Shown: positions 1 through 7,985 of the stretch, one piece after another | Position numbering within the stretch: position 1 is the first letter of the stretch | Layout of the letters: each line of letters begins with the position of its first letter | Assembly: GCF_004403185.1 (NCBI RefSeq) | Contig: NZ_SOHJ01000008.1 | Coordinates: 96,324 to 160,323, forward strand | Length of the DNA stretch: 64,000 bases | Reading direction: 5' to 3' | From: Cryobacterium suzukii | Lineage (GTDB): Bacteria; Actinomycetota; Actinomycetes; Actinomycetales; Microbacteriaceae | Program-made: the position numbers and the translations under genes | Notes under the pieces: generated by a model | The model's database searches: none | Told to the model about the DNA's origin: nothing | Seen by the model: the letters and a program-made list of their open reading frames with translations, nothing else

Positions 1-138
1 GCGAAAGCGGTCGCTGAGGGGCTTGCCTACGACCATTCCCGTCTGGCGGTCGAAACGCTCAACCCGGCGATCATTCCCAGAGACCTGCGGGTGAGCCTGA
101 TCGAGCTGGCCGAGACCGCCGTGAATCGGGCCCGTTAG
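1..138 (+). CDS. Polyprenyl (geranylgeranyl) diphosphate synthase, C-terminal end only
   Basis: Only the last 45 codons are in the window; the frame is open from base 1 to TAG at 136-138. The visible end, with ETLNPAIIPRDLRVSLIEL and a terminal helix, resembles the tail of trans-isoprenyl diphosphate synthases of the CrtE/IdsA type, which would make the C20 precursor for phytoene. The DDxxD motifs lie outside the window, so the family call rests on this tail and on position: the stop codon overlaps the GTG start of crtB by one base, and the five following genes are all carotenoid genes. The first gene of this kind of operon in other actinobacteria is crtE. Confidence 0.6.
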   Translation, partial: AKAVAEGLAYDHSRLAVETLNPAIIPRDLRVSLIELAETAVNRAR

Positions 139-1058
139 TGAGCCAGCGCATGACCCACCTGCCAACCGTGCCAGTTCGAATGCGCTCTGACACGAATCTA
201 AACAAGTACGCGCAGACGGCGCAGGCCAGTTCGACGACGGTGATCGGACATTACTCCACATCGTTTGGACTCGCCGCTCGGCTGCTGACTGCCCAGGTGC
301 GCACGCCCGTACGCACGATCTATGCCCTGGTCCGTATTGCCGACGAGATCGTCGACGGAGCTGCCGCGGAGGCAGGCGTCTCGGTTGCCGAACAGCGGCA
401 GCTGCTCGACGAGCTCGAACTCGAGACCGAACGCGCGATCGTGCGCGGCTACAGCACCAATCTCGTGGTGCATGCTTTCGCCGCGACGGCCAGGCAGTGC
501 GGCATCGACTCCAGCCTGATCTCACCCTTCTTCGCGTCGATGCGCCGCGATCTCGATCCGACCCCATTTAGCGCTGAAGGCGTCGCCGAGTACATTTACG
601 GCTCTGCGGAAGTGATCGGGCTCATGTGCCTGCGCTGTTTCCTGCACTGGTCCCCGCGCGGCGCCACCGAACTGGGCGTGCTTGAAGATGGCGCACGCCA
701 TCTCGGTGCTGCCTTTCAGAAGATCAACTTTCTGCGCGACCTGTCGTGTGATCGCGAGATGCTCGGCCGCAACTATTTTCCGGGGATCGATCCGCTCAAC
801 CTCAGCGACGAGCAGAAGAACGTGATTCTGGACGACATCGACGACGATTTAGCCATTGCCAGCGCCGTTTTGCCGTTGTTGCCGCCCGGTTGCCGGCGGG
901 CCGTGGCCGCGGCCCAGGGGCTGTTTACTCGGCTGTCCCGGCGGTTGCGGTCGACCCCGGCCGATCAGTTATTGCGCTCCCGCGTGCGGGTGCCAGATGG
1001 AGAAAAACTCATGATCGCACTCACCTCGAGCATCGGCCCCGGCGCGTGGAAGCGATGA
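138..1058 (+). CDS. crtB: Phytoene synthase
   Basis: Condenses two geranylgeranyl diphosphates to phytoene, the first committed step of carotenoid synthesis. The 306-residue length fits bacterial CrtB. Both Asp-rich magnesium-binding regions are visible: RIADEIVDG near residue 68 and the second motif FLRDLSCDREMLGRNYFP near residue 200. The GTG start at 138 overlaps the TAG of the upstream prenyltransferase; an ATG four codons later (150) is a possible alternative. The end overlaps crtI by four bases (ATGA at 1055-1058), so translation is probably coupled. No separate promoter is seen. Confidence 0.93.
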   Translation: MSQRMTHLPTVPVRMRSDTNLNKYAQTAQASSTTVIGHYSTSFGLAARLLTAQVRTPVRTIYALVRIADEIVDGAAAEAGVSVAEQRQLLDELELETERAIVRGYSTNLVVHAFAATARQCGIDSSLISPFFASMRRDLDPTPFSAEGVAEYIYGSAEVIGLMCLRCFLHWSPRGATELGVLEDGARHLGAAFQKINFLRDLSCDREMLGRNYFPGIDPLNLSDEQKNVILDDIDDDLAIASAVLPLLPPGCRRAVAAAQGLFTRLSRRLRSTPADQLLRSRVRVPDGEKLMIALTSSIGPGAWKR

Positions 1059-2656
1059 CACGCACCACCGTGATCGGCGGCGGTATCGCCGGTCTGGCCA
1101 GCGCCGCCCTGCTGGCCCGCGAAGGCCACGACGTCACGCTGCTGGAATCCCGGGCGGAACTCGGCGGGCGGGCCGGACTGTGGGAGGCCGAAGGATTCCG
1201 CTTCGACACCGGCCCATCGTGGTACCTGATGCCCGAGGTTTTCGAGCACTTCTACCGCCTGTTCGGCACGACCGCGGCAAAGCAGCTCGACCTCGTGAAA
1301 CTGGATCCTGGCTACCGAGTGCTCTTTGAGGGCGATACCCAGCCGGTTGATATTCGCAGCGACCGCGCCGCGAACATCCGCTTGTTTGAGTCGATGCAAC
1401 CGGGGGCAGGCCGGGCACTCGATCGCTACCTCGACTCGGCCACCGAAACCTACAACATGGCCGTGAAACGGTTTCTTTATTCGAGCTTCGAGTCGTTCCG
1501 GCCGTTTCTGGTACCCGACGTGCTGCGGCGCCTGGTGCGATTGGCTCGACTGCTGCTGCAGCCACTCGACAAGTTCATCGCCGGTTATGTGCGGGACCCG
1601 CGACTGCGTCAGATTCTTGGGTATCCGGCCGTTTTTCTGGGGTCGGCACCGAACCTGACACCGTCGATGTACCACTTGATGAGCCATCTCGACCTCGCTG
1701 ACGGGGTGCTCTACCCCCAGGGCGGCTTCAGCACGCTGATCGAGAGCATCGCCGCAATCGCCCGCGCCGAAGGAGTTCGAATAATCACCGAAGCGCGAGT
1801 GAGCGCCATTCGGGTCAGCGCCGACAGGACGGTAAACGGAGTCAGCTACATCGACGCCTCTGGGCAGCCGCGAGACCTCGACGCCGACATCGTGGTGTCG
1901 TCAGCCGACCTGCACCATACCGAGACCAAACTTGTTCCCGCGAAGCTGCAGACCTATCCGGAGCGCTGGTGGGAGAAACGTAGGTCGGGGCCTGGTGCCG
2001 TGCTGGTCATGCTCGGCGTGCGCGGCCCACTCCCCCAGCTGCAGCACCACTCCCTGTTTTTCACGACCGACTGGGGAACGAACTTCGGACAGATATTCGG
2101 CAAGAAAACCTCCGTATCGTGCCCCGCCTCGCTCTACGTGTGCATGCCGAGCGCAACCGACCCCTCGGTCGCGCCCGCCGGCGACAGCAACCTGTTCGTG
2201 CTGGTGCCAGTACCGGCCGATGTGGCGCTCGGTGCTGGCGGCATCAACGGCGCCGGTTCGGCCACGATCGAGCTCATAGCGGATGCCGCCATCGCGCAGG
2301 TCGCCCAGTGGGCCGGCATCCCCGACCTCGCCGATCGCGTCACGGTGCGTCGCACGGTCGGCCCAGCCGACTTCGCTGACGACCTGAACAGCTGGAAGGG
2401 CGGCGCCCTTGGACCAGCGCACACCCTACGGCAAAGTGCCTTCCTGCGCGGAACGAACATGTCCAAGAAGATTGCGGGCCTGTACTACGCCGGCGGTACC
2501 ACCATCCCCGGTATCGGCCTGCCGATGTGCCTGATCAGCGCGGAAATCCTGCTCAAACGGATTCGGCATGACACAACGACGGAACCGCTCGCCGAACCGC
2601 TGTCGGCACGCCACGCCGACGCGACCCCAGCGGAGTCTGCGCACAGGCGGTCGTGA
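1055..2656 (+). CDS. crtI: Phytoene desaturase (lycopene-forming)
   Basis: FAD-dependent desaturase that introduces four double bonds into phytoene to give lycopene. The dinucleotide-binding motif GGGIAGLASA starts at residue 8, and the CrtI C-terminal signature GLYYAGGTTIPGIGLPM lies near residue 475. The frame is open upstream to 890, but the ATG at 1055, which overlaps the crtB stop as ATGA, gives the normal CrtI N-terminus directly before the Rossmann fold and the usual length of 533 residues. It overlaps the next gene by four bases (GTGA). Confidence 0.93.
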   Translation: MTRTTVIGGGIAGLASAALLAREGHDVTLLESRAELGGRAGLWEAEGFRFDTGPSWYLMPEVFEHFYRLFGTTAAKQLDLVKLDPGYRVLFEGDTQPVDIRSDRAANIRLFESMQPGAGRALDRYLDSATETYNMAVKRFLYSSFESFRPFLVPDVLRRLVRLARLLLQPLDKFIAGYVRDPRLRQILGYPAVFLGSAPNLTPSMYHLMSHLDLADGVLYPQGGFSTLIESIAAIARAEGVRIITEARVSAIRVSADRTVNGVSYIDASGQPRDLDADIVVSSADLHHTETKLVPAKLQTYPERWWEKRRSGPGAVLVMLGVRGPLPQLQHHSLFFTTDWGTNFGQIFGKKTSVSCPASLYVCMPSATDPSVAPAGDSNLFVLVPVPADVALGAGGINGAGSATIELIADAAIAQVAQWAGIPDLADRVTVRRTVGPADFADDLNSWKGGALGPAHTLRQSAFLRGTNMSKKIAGLYYAGGTTIPGIGLPMCLISAEILLKRIRHDTTTEPLAEPLSARHADATPAESAHRRS

Positions 2657-2976
2657 GCGTTCTGTACCTGCTGGCGCTGCTCGTCGCGCTCGGAGGCATG
2701 ACCGTGCTCGATTGGCACTTCCACCTCTTCTTCTGGCGCTCGCCCCTCCGGGCCACCCTCGTGCTCGGCATCGGGGTATTGTTCTTTCTGGTTTGGGACC
2801 TCGCCGGTATCGGCCTGGGCATTTTCTACCGGGGTGAGACCACGCTGATGACCGGCGTTCAGCTGGCGCCGGAACTGCCGCTCGAGGAATTCTTCTTTCT
2901 CACCTTTCTCTGCTATCTCACCATGAATCTCATGCAGGCGATCCGCCTCGTACTTGCGCGGCGGGCAGTGCAATGA
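2653..2976 (+). CDS. crtYe: C50 carotenoid cyclase subunit, CrtYe type
   Basis: A 107-residue membrane protein with three hydrophobic segments, belonging to the heterodimeric lycopene cyclase family. The family motif PELPLEEFFF lies at residues 73-82. With the next gene it should form a cyclase that closes the end rings of a C50 carotenoid (epsilon, gamma or beta rings, as in decaprenoxanthin, sarcinaxanthin or C.p.450). The ring type cannot be told from sequence by eye, so the symbol follows the Corynebacterium naming. It starts with GTG inside the crtI stop and ends in an ATGA overlap with crtYf. Confidence 0.82.
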   Translation: MSVLYLLALLVALGGMTVLDWHFHLFFWRSPLRATLVLGIGVLFFLVWDLAGIGLGIFYRGETTLMTGVQLAPELPLEEFFFLTFLCYLTMNLMQAIRLVLARRAVQ

Positions 2977-3293
2977 CGTACCTGTTGCTGAATGCGGTCT
3001 TTCTCGTCGTTGCCGCGCTGGTAGCCGTCGTGGCGGTGAAGCGCCGACTTATCTCGGCCCGTTTCGTCTCCGCCGTGGCTGATGCGCTTACGCTCACCCT
3101 GCTGCTCACGGCCGTGTTCGATAACCTGATGATTGCGGCTGGACTGTTCAGCTACGACCCGAAGCACATTTCAGGGCTGTTGATCGGCCTCGCCCCGATC
3201 GAAGATTTTGCCTACCCGGTGGCCGCGGCACTTCTGCTTCCGGCTCTGTGGGTGCTTTCGGGCGGTACCAGGTTAGGAAGAACGGATGACTGA
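2973..3293 (+). CDS. crtYf: C50 carotenoid cyclase subunit, CrtYf type
   Basis: A 106-residue, three-helix membrane protein, the second subunit of the heterodimeric cyclase. It has the family motif APIEDFAYP at residues 74-82, the counterpart of PELPLEEFF in the first subunit; acidic residues at this place are considered catalytic in lycopene cyclases. ATG at 2973 overlaps the crtYe stop, and the gene overlaps crtEb by eight bases. Two separate subunits, rather than one fused protein, is the normal arrangement in actinobacteria and in fungal-type relatives. Confidence 0.82.
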   Translation: MTYLLLNAVFLVVAALVAVVAVKRRLISARFVSAVADALTLTLLLTAVFDNLMIAAGLFSYDPKHISGLLIGLAPIEDFAYPVAAALLLPALWVLSGGTRLGRTDD

Positions 3294-4185
3294 GCAGGTC
3301 GGTACCACAGGGTGGAAGGCCCGGCAGGTCGTGCTGTCGTCGCGGCCGCTCAGCTGGATCAACACGGCTTTCCCCTTTGCCGCCGCGTATGTGGTGGCCA
3401 CCGGGCGCTTCGACGCGCTGCTGATCGTGGGAACGCTGTTCTTTCTCATTCCCTACAACCTGCTCATGTACGGCATCAACGATGTCTTCGACTACGAGTC
3501 CGATCTGCGCAACCCGCGAAAGGGCGGCGCTGAGGGGGCGCTGTTGCACCCCGCTCTGCACCGAACGGTGATTGCCGCCGGGGTTGTTTCCTCCGTAATT
3601 GTGGGCGGGGCCATGGTCTTATTGGCGGGGGCTGGGCATCCGCTGTCGTGGGTCGTTCTCCCCCTGAGCCTGTTTGCGGTCGTGGCCTACTCGGTGCGCG
3701 GGCTGCGGTTCAAGGAACGGCCAGTTCTCGACTCGATCACCTCGAGCACCCACTTCGTCAGCCCCGCCGTGTACGGGCTCGTGGTGGCCGGCGCCACCGT
3801 AAACTTCGGGCTGCTCGCCCTGCTCGCGGCGTTCTTTCTGTGGGGCATGGCCAGCCACGCTTTCGGCGCGGTGCAAGACGTTGAACCCGACCGCCAGGCC
3901 GGAATCGCGTCGATCGCGACGGCTCTCGGTGCCTGGCCGACCGTGCGGCTCGCGATCACCTTCTGGGGTCTGGCGGGCCTGCTCATGCTCGCTACACCGT
4001 GGCCGGGGCCGCTCGCGGCGGTGCTGGCCGTTCCCTATATTCTGGCGGCGCTGCCGTTTTGGTCAATTAGCGATGAGCACTCGGAGAGCGCCAACCGAGG
4101 CTGGAAACGCTTTCTCTGGCTCAACTTCTTCACCGGTTTTCTCGTGACGATGCTGCTGATCGTCTGGGTGCGGCAGGGCGGCTGA
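3286..4185 (+). CDS. crtEb: Lycopene elongase (UbiA-type prenyltransferase)
   Basis: Membrane prenyltransferase of the UbiA family, 299 residues with about eight hydrophobic segments. The first Asp-rich motif is NDVFDYESD at residues 65-73 and a second one, DVEPDRQAG, lies near residue 205. In C50-carotenoid operons this enzyme adds C5 units from dimethylallyl diphosphate to both ends of lycopene (flavuxanthin type products), which are then cyclised by CrtYe/CrtYf. As last gene of the overlapping operon its role is strongly supported by context. Only 36 bases separate it from the next gene. Confidence 0.85.
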   Translation: MTEQVGTTGWKARQVVLSSRPLSWINTAFPFAAAYVVATGRFDALLIVGTLFFLIPYNLLMYGINDVFDYESDLRNPRKGGAEGALLHPALHRTVIAAGVVSSVIVGGAMVLLAGAGHPLSWVVLPLSLFAVVAYSVRGLRFKERPVLDSITSSTHFVSPAVYGLVVAGATVNFGLLALLAAFFLWGMASHAFGAVQDVEPDRQAGIASIATALGAWPTVRLAITFWGLAGLLMLATPWPGPLAAVLAVPYILAALPFWSISDEHSESANRGWKRFLWLNFFTGFLVTMLLIVWVRQGG

Positions 4186-4209
4186 ACGTTCGCTTCAAGT
4201 ACTTTCTAT

Positions 4210-4221
4210 TACAGTGAATAG
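4210..4221 (+). promoter_or_regulatory. Minus-10 element of a probable leaderless promoter (S4 gene)
   Basis: TACAGT at 4210-4215 is followed by six bases and then ATG, with no Shine-Dalgarno sequence. TANNNT at this fixed distance places the transcription start at or next to the start codon, a common arrangement in actinobacteria. Confidence 0.5.
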
Positions 4222-4599
4222 ATGGAGCTAACGTCTGCCCGCGTCGACAGTTGGAGTTGGGGCGTGCGCCTGTTCAAAACCCGCTCGATGGCCACGACCG
4301 CCTGCCGTGCCGGACATGTGCGGGTGAACGGGGACAAGGCCAAGGCCGCGCAGGCCCTGCATATCGGCGATGAGGTGCGCGTGCGCTCGGACGGCTTCGA
4401 CCGGGTGCTGATCGTGTCACGGCTCGTGGTCAAGCGGGTCGGGGCAGTTGTCGCTGCCGAATGCTACGTCGACAAGACTCCCCCGCCGCCGCCACGCGAA
4501 GAGGTAGCTCTGGTGCCGATGCGCGACCGCGGGGCCGGGCGGCCGACCAAACGTGAGCGCCGGGAGATTGATGAGCTGCGCGGGCACGTCAACGAGTGA
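4222..4599 (+). CDS. S4-domain RNA-binding protein (Hsp15-like)
   Basis: Small basic protein of 125 residues. Residues 4-65 form an S4 domain (RVDSWSWGVRLFKTRSMAT, then CRAGHVRVNGDKAKAAQAL, then GDEVRV). This is the arrangement of Hsp15/HslR, which binds stalled 50S subunits. A Pro run (TPPPPPREE) and a charged tail with RPTKRERREIDELR follow. The family is also called RNA-binding S4 domain protein in actinobacteria, and the substrate here is unknown. TACAGT stands exactly six bases before the ATG, so the mRNA may be leaderless. It faces csrA convergently with 31 bases between them. Confidence 0.85.
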   Translation: MELTSARVDSWSWGVRLFKTRSMATTACRAGHVRVNGDKAKAAQALHIGDEVRVRSDGFDRVLIVSRLVVKRVGAVVAAECYVDKTPPPPPREEVALVPMRDRGAGRPTKRERREIDELRGHVNE

Positions 4600-4630
4600 C
4601 GGATGCTGTAGCAGCGGTCGTTGGTACGGT

Positions 4631-4942
4631 TTAGTTCTCCGCAGGCGGGTTCGACAGCGGAGGTGTAGCGGTCTGCGGCTGGGGCTGGCTCAACTGGGCT
4701 GATTGCAGCGCGGCGAGAACTTCGAGCGACCGTTTGATTCGATCTTCGGCTGCGGTGTCGATCTGGCTCGCCGCGAGGTTTGCCTCGCTGACGGCGCGCA
4801 CGACCTCGTCCCGCTGAATCTTCACGCCCCGTGGTGCGTCGATTCCGATGCGCACGCTGTCGCCGCGGGCGTCGAGCACGGTGATGACGATATCGTCACC
4901 GATGAGGATCTTTTCCCCCGGTTTGCGTGTCAGAACGAGCAT
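4631..4942 (-). CDS. csrA: Carbon storage regulator CsrA (extended C-terminus)
   Basis: RNA-binding translational repressor that recognises GGA in hairpin loops. The first 55 or so residues are a standard CsrA core (MLVLTRKPGEKILIGDDIVI; IGIDAPRGVKIQRDEV). The protein is 103 residues long against about 60-75 usually: a helical stretch and a Gln/Pro-rich tail (LSQPQPQTATPP) follow the core. In Gram-positive bacteria CsrA represses flagellin synthesis and is held off by FliW, which binds its C-terminal extension. fliW is at 33316 and a likely target hairpin is in the fliC leader. It is the last gene of the fliM-flhA unit, nine bases after the FlhF-like gene. Confidence 0.93.
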   Translation of the reverse strand: MLVLTRKPGEKILIGDDIVITVLDARGDSVRIGIDAPRGVKIQRDEVVRAVSEANLAASQIDTAAEDRIKRSLEVLAALQSAQLSQPQPQTATPPLSNPPAEN

Positions 4943-4951
4943 CGTTCCAGC

Positions 4952-5959
4952 CTACCGTTCGCGCTCGTCCGCTCGGGAATGCGGCACGGCCGCGCGGCGG
5001 CCAGTCGGCGCCGCGGCCACCCGCCCATCCATCCACTCCACCGGCAGGCCCAGGTCGTCGACAGTGGCCGGTGAGGTCGTGAACTGGCGGCCGAGCGCAG
5101 CGACCGCGTGTACCCGAACACTGCTCTGCACCATGTTGACCCAGCGGATGGTGTCCTCGGTTTTTCGACTCGCGTCAACGACCACCCAAACCTGGTCTGC
5201 ACCGATCTCGGTGAGCGCTGCCGCCCGCGCCAGCGCGTCAGAAGCGGGTTTGAGCCCGTAGGCGATGAAGGTGCTGTGGCCGATCTCCACGCCCTGGGCT
5301 CTGGCCAGCATAGCGCCGCGCCGGTCGTCGACCCGCTCAGTGCCGTCCTGCGGCAGGGTGCCGGAGGTGCGGAGTTCGCCCGCACCGGCCACGCGCAGCA
5401 TCAGCCGCGCGATCGTGAGCGGGTCATCCTCGAGCCCGACGATCAAGACCAGGTCCCCCGGCCTCGTGAGCGGGGCCGGCACCGGAGGGAGAGCGGCTGT
5501 CGGCGCTGGTGCAGAACCGGGTACAGAAACGGGTGCCGAAGTCGGAGCTGCTGGTACTCCCGTGACCGGCTCAGGTCGCGAATCCGCAACGGCACCGCGG
5601 CCGGTGGCGAAGGTGAGTTCGTCCATGAGCCTGGCGAACCCGTCGGACGCCGTCGATAGCTGCGGAGAAGCCTGCGTGGGGTGCAGCCGGGATTCAGCCT
5701 CGTCGGCGTCGTCGAGCAGCGCCGCTATCCCCAGCCGAGCCGAAATATCGAGGCCGGTGTGCGCCGATTTTTTGCGCACTGCCGGTTCCGAAACCTCGAC
5801 CGTGATCTCATAGTGCTGACGCGCGAAGTATCCGCGGATGCCGCCGACGGTGACCCGCTCCGCGGCGATGATGGTGGCATTGGCACCGTGCTCGGCGACG
5901 GCGCGTTCCTTCAACTCCCGCAGGGTTGGACCCTCAAGCAGAAATCGTTTCGGCTCCAC
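4952..5959 (-). CDS. FlhF-like protein with degenerate GTPase domain
   Basis: The N-terminus (VEPKRFLLEGPTLRELKERA, then ANATIIAAERV) matches the N-terminal domain of FlhF, the SRP-type GTPase that places flagella. Positions 95-170 are low-complexity Pro/Ala. The C-terminal part (VLIVGLEDDPLTIARLMLR; QVWVVVDASRKTEDTIRWV; LGLPVEWMDG) still aligns by eye with the SRP-GTPase fold, but where the P-loop GPTGVGKTT should be it reads GLEDDPLT, so nucleotide binding is probably lost. Context (directly after flhA, before csrA) fits flhF. The frame is open to TTG at 5980; GTG at 5959 is chosen because the homologous part begins there. The exact start is uncertain. Confidence 0.7.
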   Translation of the reverse strand: MEPKRFLLEGPTLRELKERAVAEHGANATIIAAERVTVGGIRGYFARQHYEITVEVSEPAVRKKSAHTGLDISARLGIAALLDDADEAESRLHPTQASPQLSTASDGFARLMDELTFATGRGAVADSRPEPVTGVPAAPTSAPVSVPGSAPAPTAALPPVPAPLTRPGDLVLIVGLEDDPLTIARLMLRVAGAGELRTSGTLPQDGTERVDDRRGAMLARAQGVEIGHSTFIAYGLKPASDALARAAALTEIGADQVWVVVDASRKTEDTIRWVNMVQSSVRVHAVAALGRQFTTSPATVDDLGLPVEWMDGRVAAAPTGRRAAVPHSRADERER

Positions 5960-7985
5960 GCACCACACCCACAGTCTCAATGGTCACATTCGCCGATGTT
6001 ACTTCCTGATATGACAATACCGGCAGGCCACCGGTCTGCGTCGAAATGAGGCGACGGATAGCCGGTCGAAGCGCTGGTGCACACACCAGTACCGCGGTCT
6101 GCCCGCTCGCCTCGACCTTAGCCACCGAGGTGCGTACCGAGGCGAGTACGCTTTCCAGGCGCGCCGGATCCATCAGAATCTGCGTTCCCTGATCTGAGGG
6201 GCGCAGGCCCTCGAGCATGGATTGTTCCAGCGTGGGGTCGATCATGATCACACGCAGCAGCGTGCCATCGAGATACTGAGCTGTCAGTGCCGGACCGAGC
6301 GCCTGGCGAGCAGCTTCGACCAGCCCCTCAGCATCGTTGGACGCCTTAGCGCGCAAGGACAGTGCCTCGTAGATGCGCGGCAGGTCGTTGATTGGAATTT
6401 GCTCTACCAGCAGCCCCTGCAGCACCCGCTGAACCTCGGCGAGGGAGAGCAAGCCGGGAATGAGATCGTCGACGGCCGAAGGATTGACCTGTTTGACGCC
6501 ATCCGTGAGCACCCGCACGTCTTCGCGAGTGAGCAGCCGGGCGGCGTTGGTGGTGATGATCGAGGAGAGGTGAGTGACCACGACCGAGACCCGGTCGATG
6601 ACGGTGGCTCCGGTCATTTCGGCGCTGTGCCGCATTTCACTCGGCACCCATTTGCCGGCCAGGCCGAACACCGGTTCGATCGTGACCTGTCCTGGCAGGG
6701 TATCGAGAGCGTCGCCGAGGGCCAGCACCTTGCCGGCGGGGGCGAGGCCACGCCCGTATTCGACACCGGCAATGCGAATGACGTAGGTCGATGGTGGCAG
6801 ATCGACGCTGTCGCGGGTGCGCACCGGCGGCACGACCACGCCGAGATCCATGGCGATTTTGCGACGGAGACCACGTACCCGGGCCAGCAGATCGTCGGAG
6901 GCACCGGAAACGAGGTCAACGAGGTCGGGCGAGAGCATAATCTCCAGCGCGTGCACGCGCATCTGCTCGATCAGGTCTTCGGTCGTGTCGGTTTTGGGAG
7001 CGGTCCTCTCCGAGGCCGTGGTGGCCGCGATACTCGCCTCCTTGGTGACCTCACCGGCCTTGATGCGTTGGGCGATGACCATCAGAGCCATCCCGACGAT
7101 GAGGAACGGCAGTACCGGCATGCCCGGAATGAGCGCCATCAGCACAGCGGCCGCGCCGGCGATGGTCAAGGCATTCCGCGACTGCGTCAGCTGAGCGGAT
7201 GCCGTCGAACCGATGTCGGTCTCCGCGTTCGAGCGCGTGACGATCATGCCGGTGGAGACGGCCATGAGGAGTGCCGGAATCTGGGTGACGAGGCCGTCGC
7301 CGATGGTCAGCAGCGCGTAGGTGTTGACCGCCTCGCCGATCTCCAGGCCCCGCTGCAGCATGCCGATGGCGATGCCGCCGATGATGTTGATGATGATGAT
7401 GATCAGGCCGGCGATCGCGTCACCCTTGACGAACTTGGATGCACCGTCCATGGCGCCATAGAAGTCCGCTTCGGCCGATACCTCGGCGCGACGGTCCTTG
7501 GCCTCTGCGTCGGTGATCAAGCCGGCGTTGAGGTCGGCGTCGATGGCCATCTGCTTACCGGGCATGGCGTCGAGGGTGAATCGGGCACCGACCTCAGCCA
7601 CACGCTCGGCACCCTTGGTGACGACAACGAACTGAATGACGACGAGAATCAGAAAGATGACCGCGCCGATAATGATCGAGCCGCCAACGGCGACGTGCCC
7701 GAAAGCCTCGATAACCTGACCGGCATAGCCCTCACCGAGAACCAGGCGAGTGGAGGCCACATTGAGGCCGAGACGAAAGAGCGTCGCCACGAGCAGCAAC
7801 GACGGAAAAACCGAGAAGTCGAGCGGTTTCTTCACGAACATCGTGGTGAGCAGGGTGACCAGGCCCAGCATGATGTTCAGAATGATCAGAATGTCGAGCA
7901 GGCCGGCCGGAATGGGCACGACCAGCAGCAGGATGATGCCGACCACACCGACCGGAACGGCGAGCTTGATGAGATTGCGATTCAC
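5934..7985 (-). CDS. flhA: Flagellar type III export gate protein FlhA
   Basis: Inner-membrane export-gate component of the flagellar secretion system, 683 residues as usual. The first 310 residues carry about eight membrane helices with the conserved FHIPEP-region sequence (AERVAEVGARFTLDAMPGKQ; AIDADLNAGLITDAEAKDRR). The C-terminal half is the soluble cargo-docking domain (PSTYVIRIAGVEYGRG; EPVFGLAGKWV; LLTREDVRVL). The ATG lies in the flhB stop (ATGA). No defect is visible. Confidence 0.96.
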   Translation of the reverse strand: MNRNLIKLAVPVGVVGIILLLVVPIPAGLLDILIILNIMLGLVTLLTTMFVKKPLDFSVFPSLLLVATLFRLGLNVASTRLVLGEGYAGQVIEAFGHVAVGGSIIIGAVIFLILVVIQFVVVTKGAERVAEVGARFTLDAMPGKQMAIDADLNAGLITDAEAKDRRAEVSAEADFYGAMDGASKFVKGDAIAGLIIIIINIIGGIAIGMLQRGLEIGEAVNTYALLTIGDGLVTQIPALLMAVSTGMIVTRSNAETDIGSTASAQLTQSRNALTIAGAAAVLMALIPGMPVLPFLIVGMALMVIAQRIKAGEVTKEASIAATTASERTAPKTDTTEDLIEQMRVHALEIMLSPDLVDLVSGASDDLLARVRGLRRKIAMDLGVVVPPVRTRDSVDLPPSTYVIRIAGVEYGRGLAPAGKVLALGDALDTLPGQVTIEPVFGLAGKWVPSEMRHSAEMTGATVIDRVSVVVTHLSSIITTNAARLLTREDVRVLTDGVKQVNPSAVDDLIPGLLSLAEVQRVLQGLLVEQIPINDLPRIYEALSLRAKASNDAEGLVEAARQALGPALTAQYLDGTLLRVIMIDPTLEQSMLEGLRPSDQGTQILMDPARLESVLASVRTSVAKVEASGQTAVLVCAPALRPAIRRLISTQTGGLPVLSYQEVTSANVTIETVGVVRGAETISA

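Noticed and set aside
4600..4630. Terminator between the S4 gene and csrA
   Set aside because: Only a four-base stem (GCTG/CAGC) and no T run; not strong enough to list.
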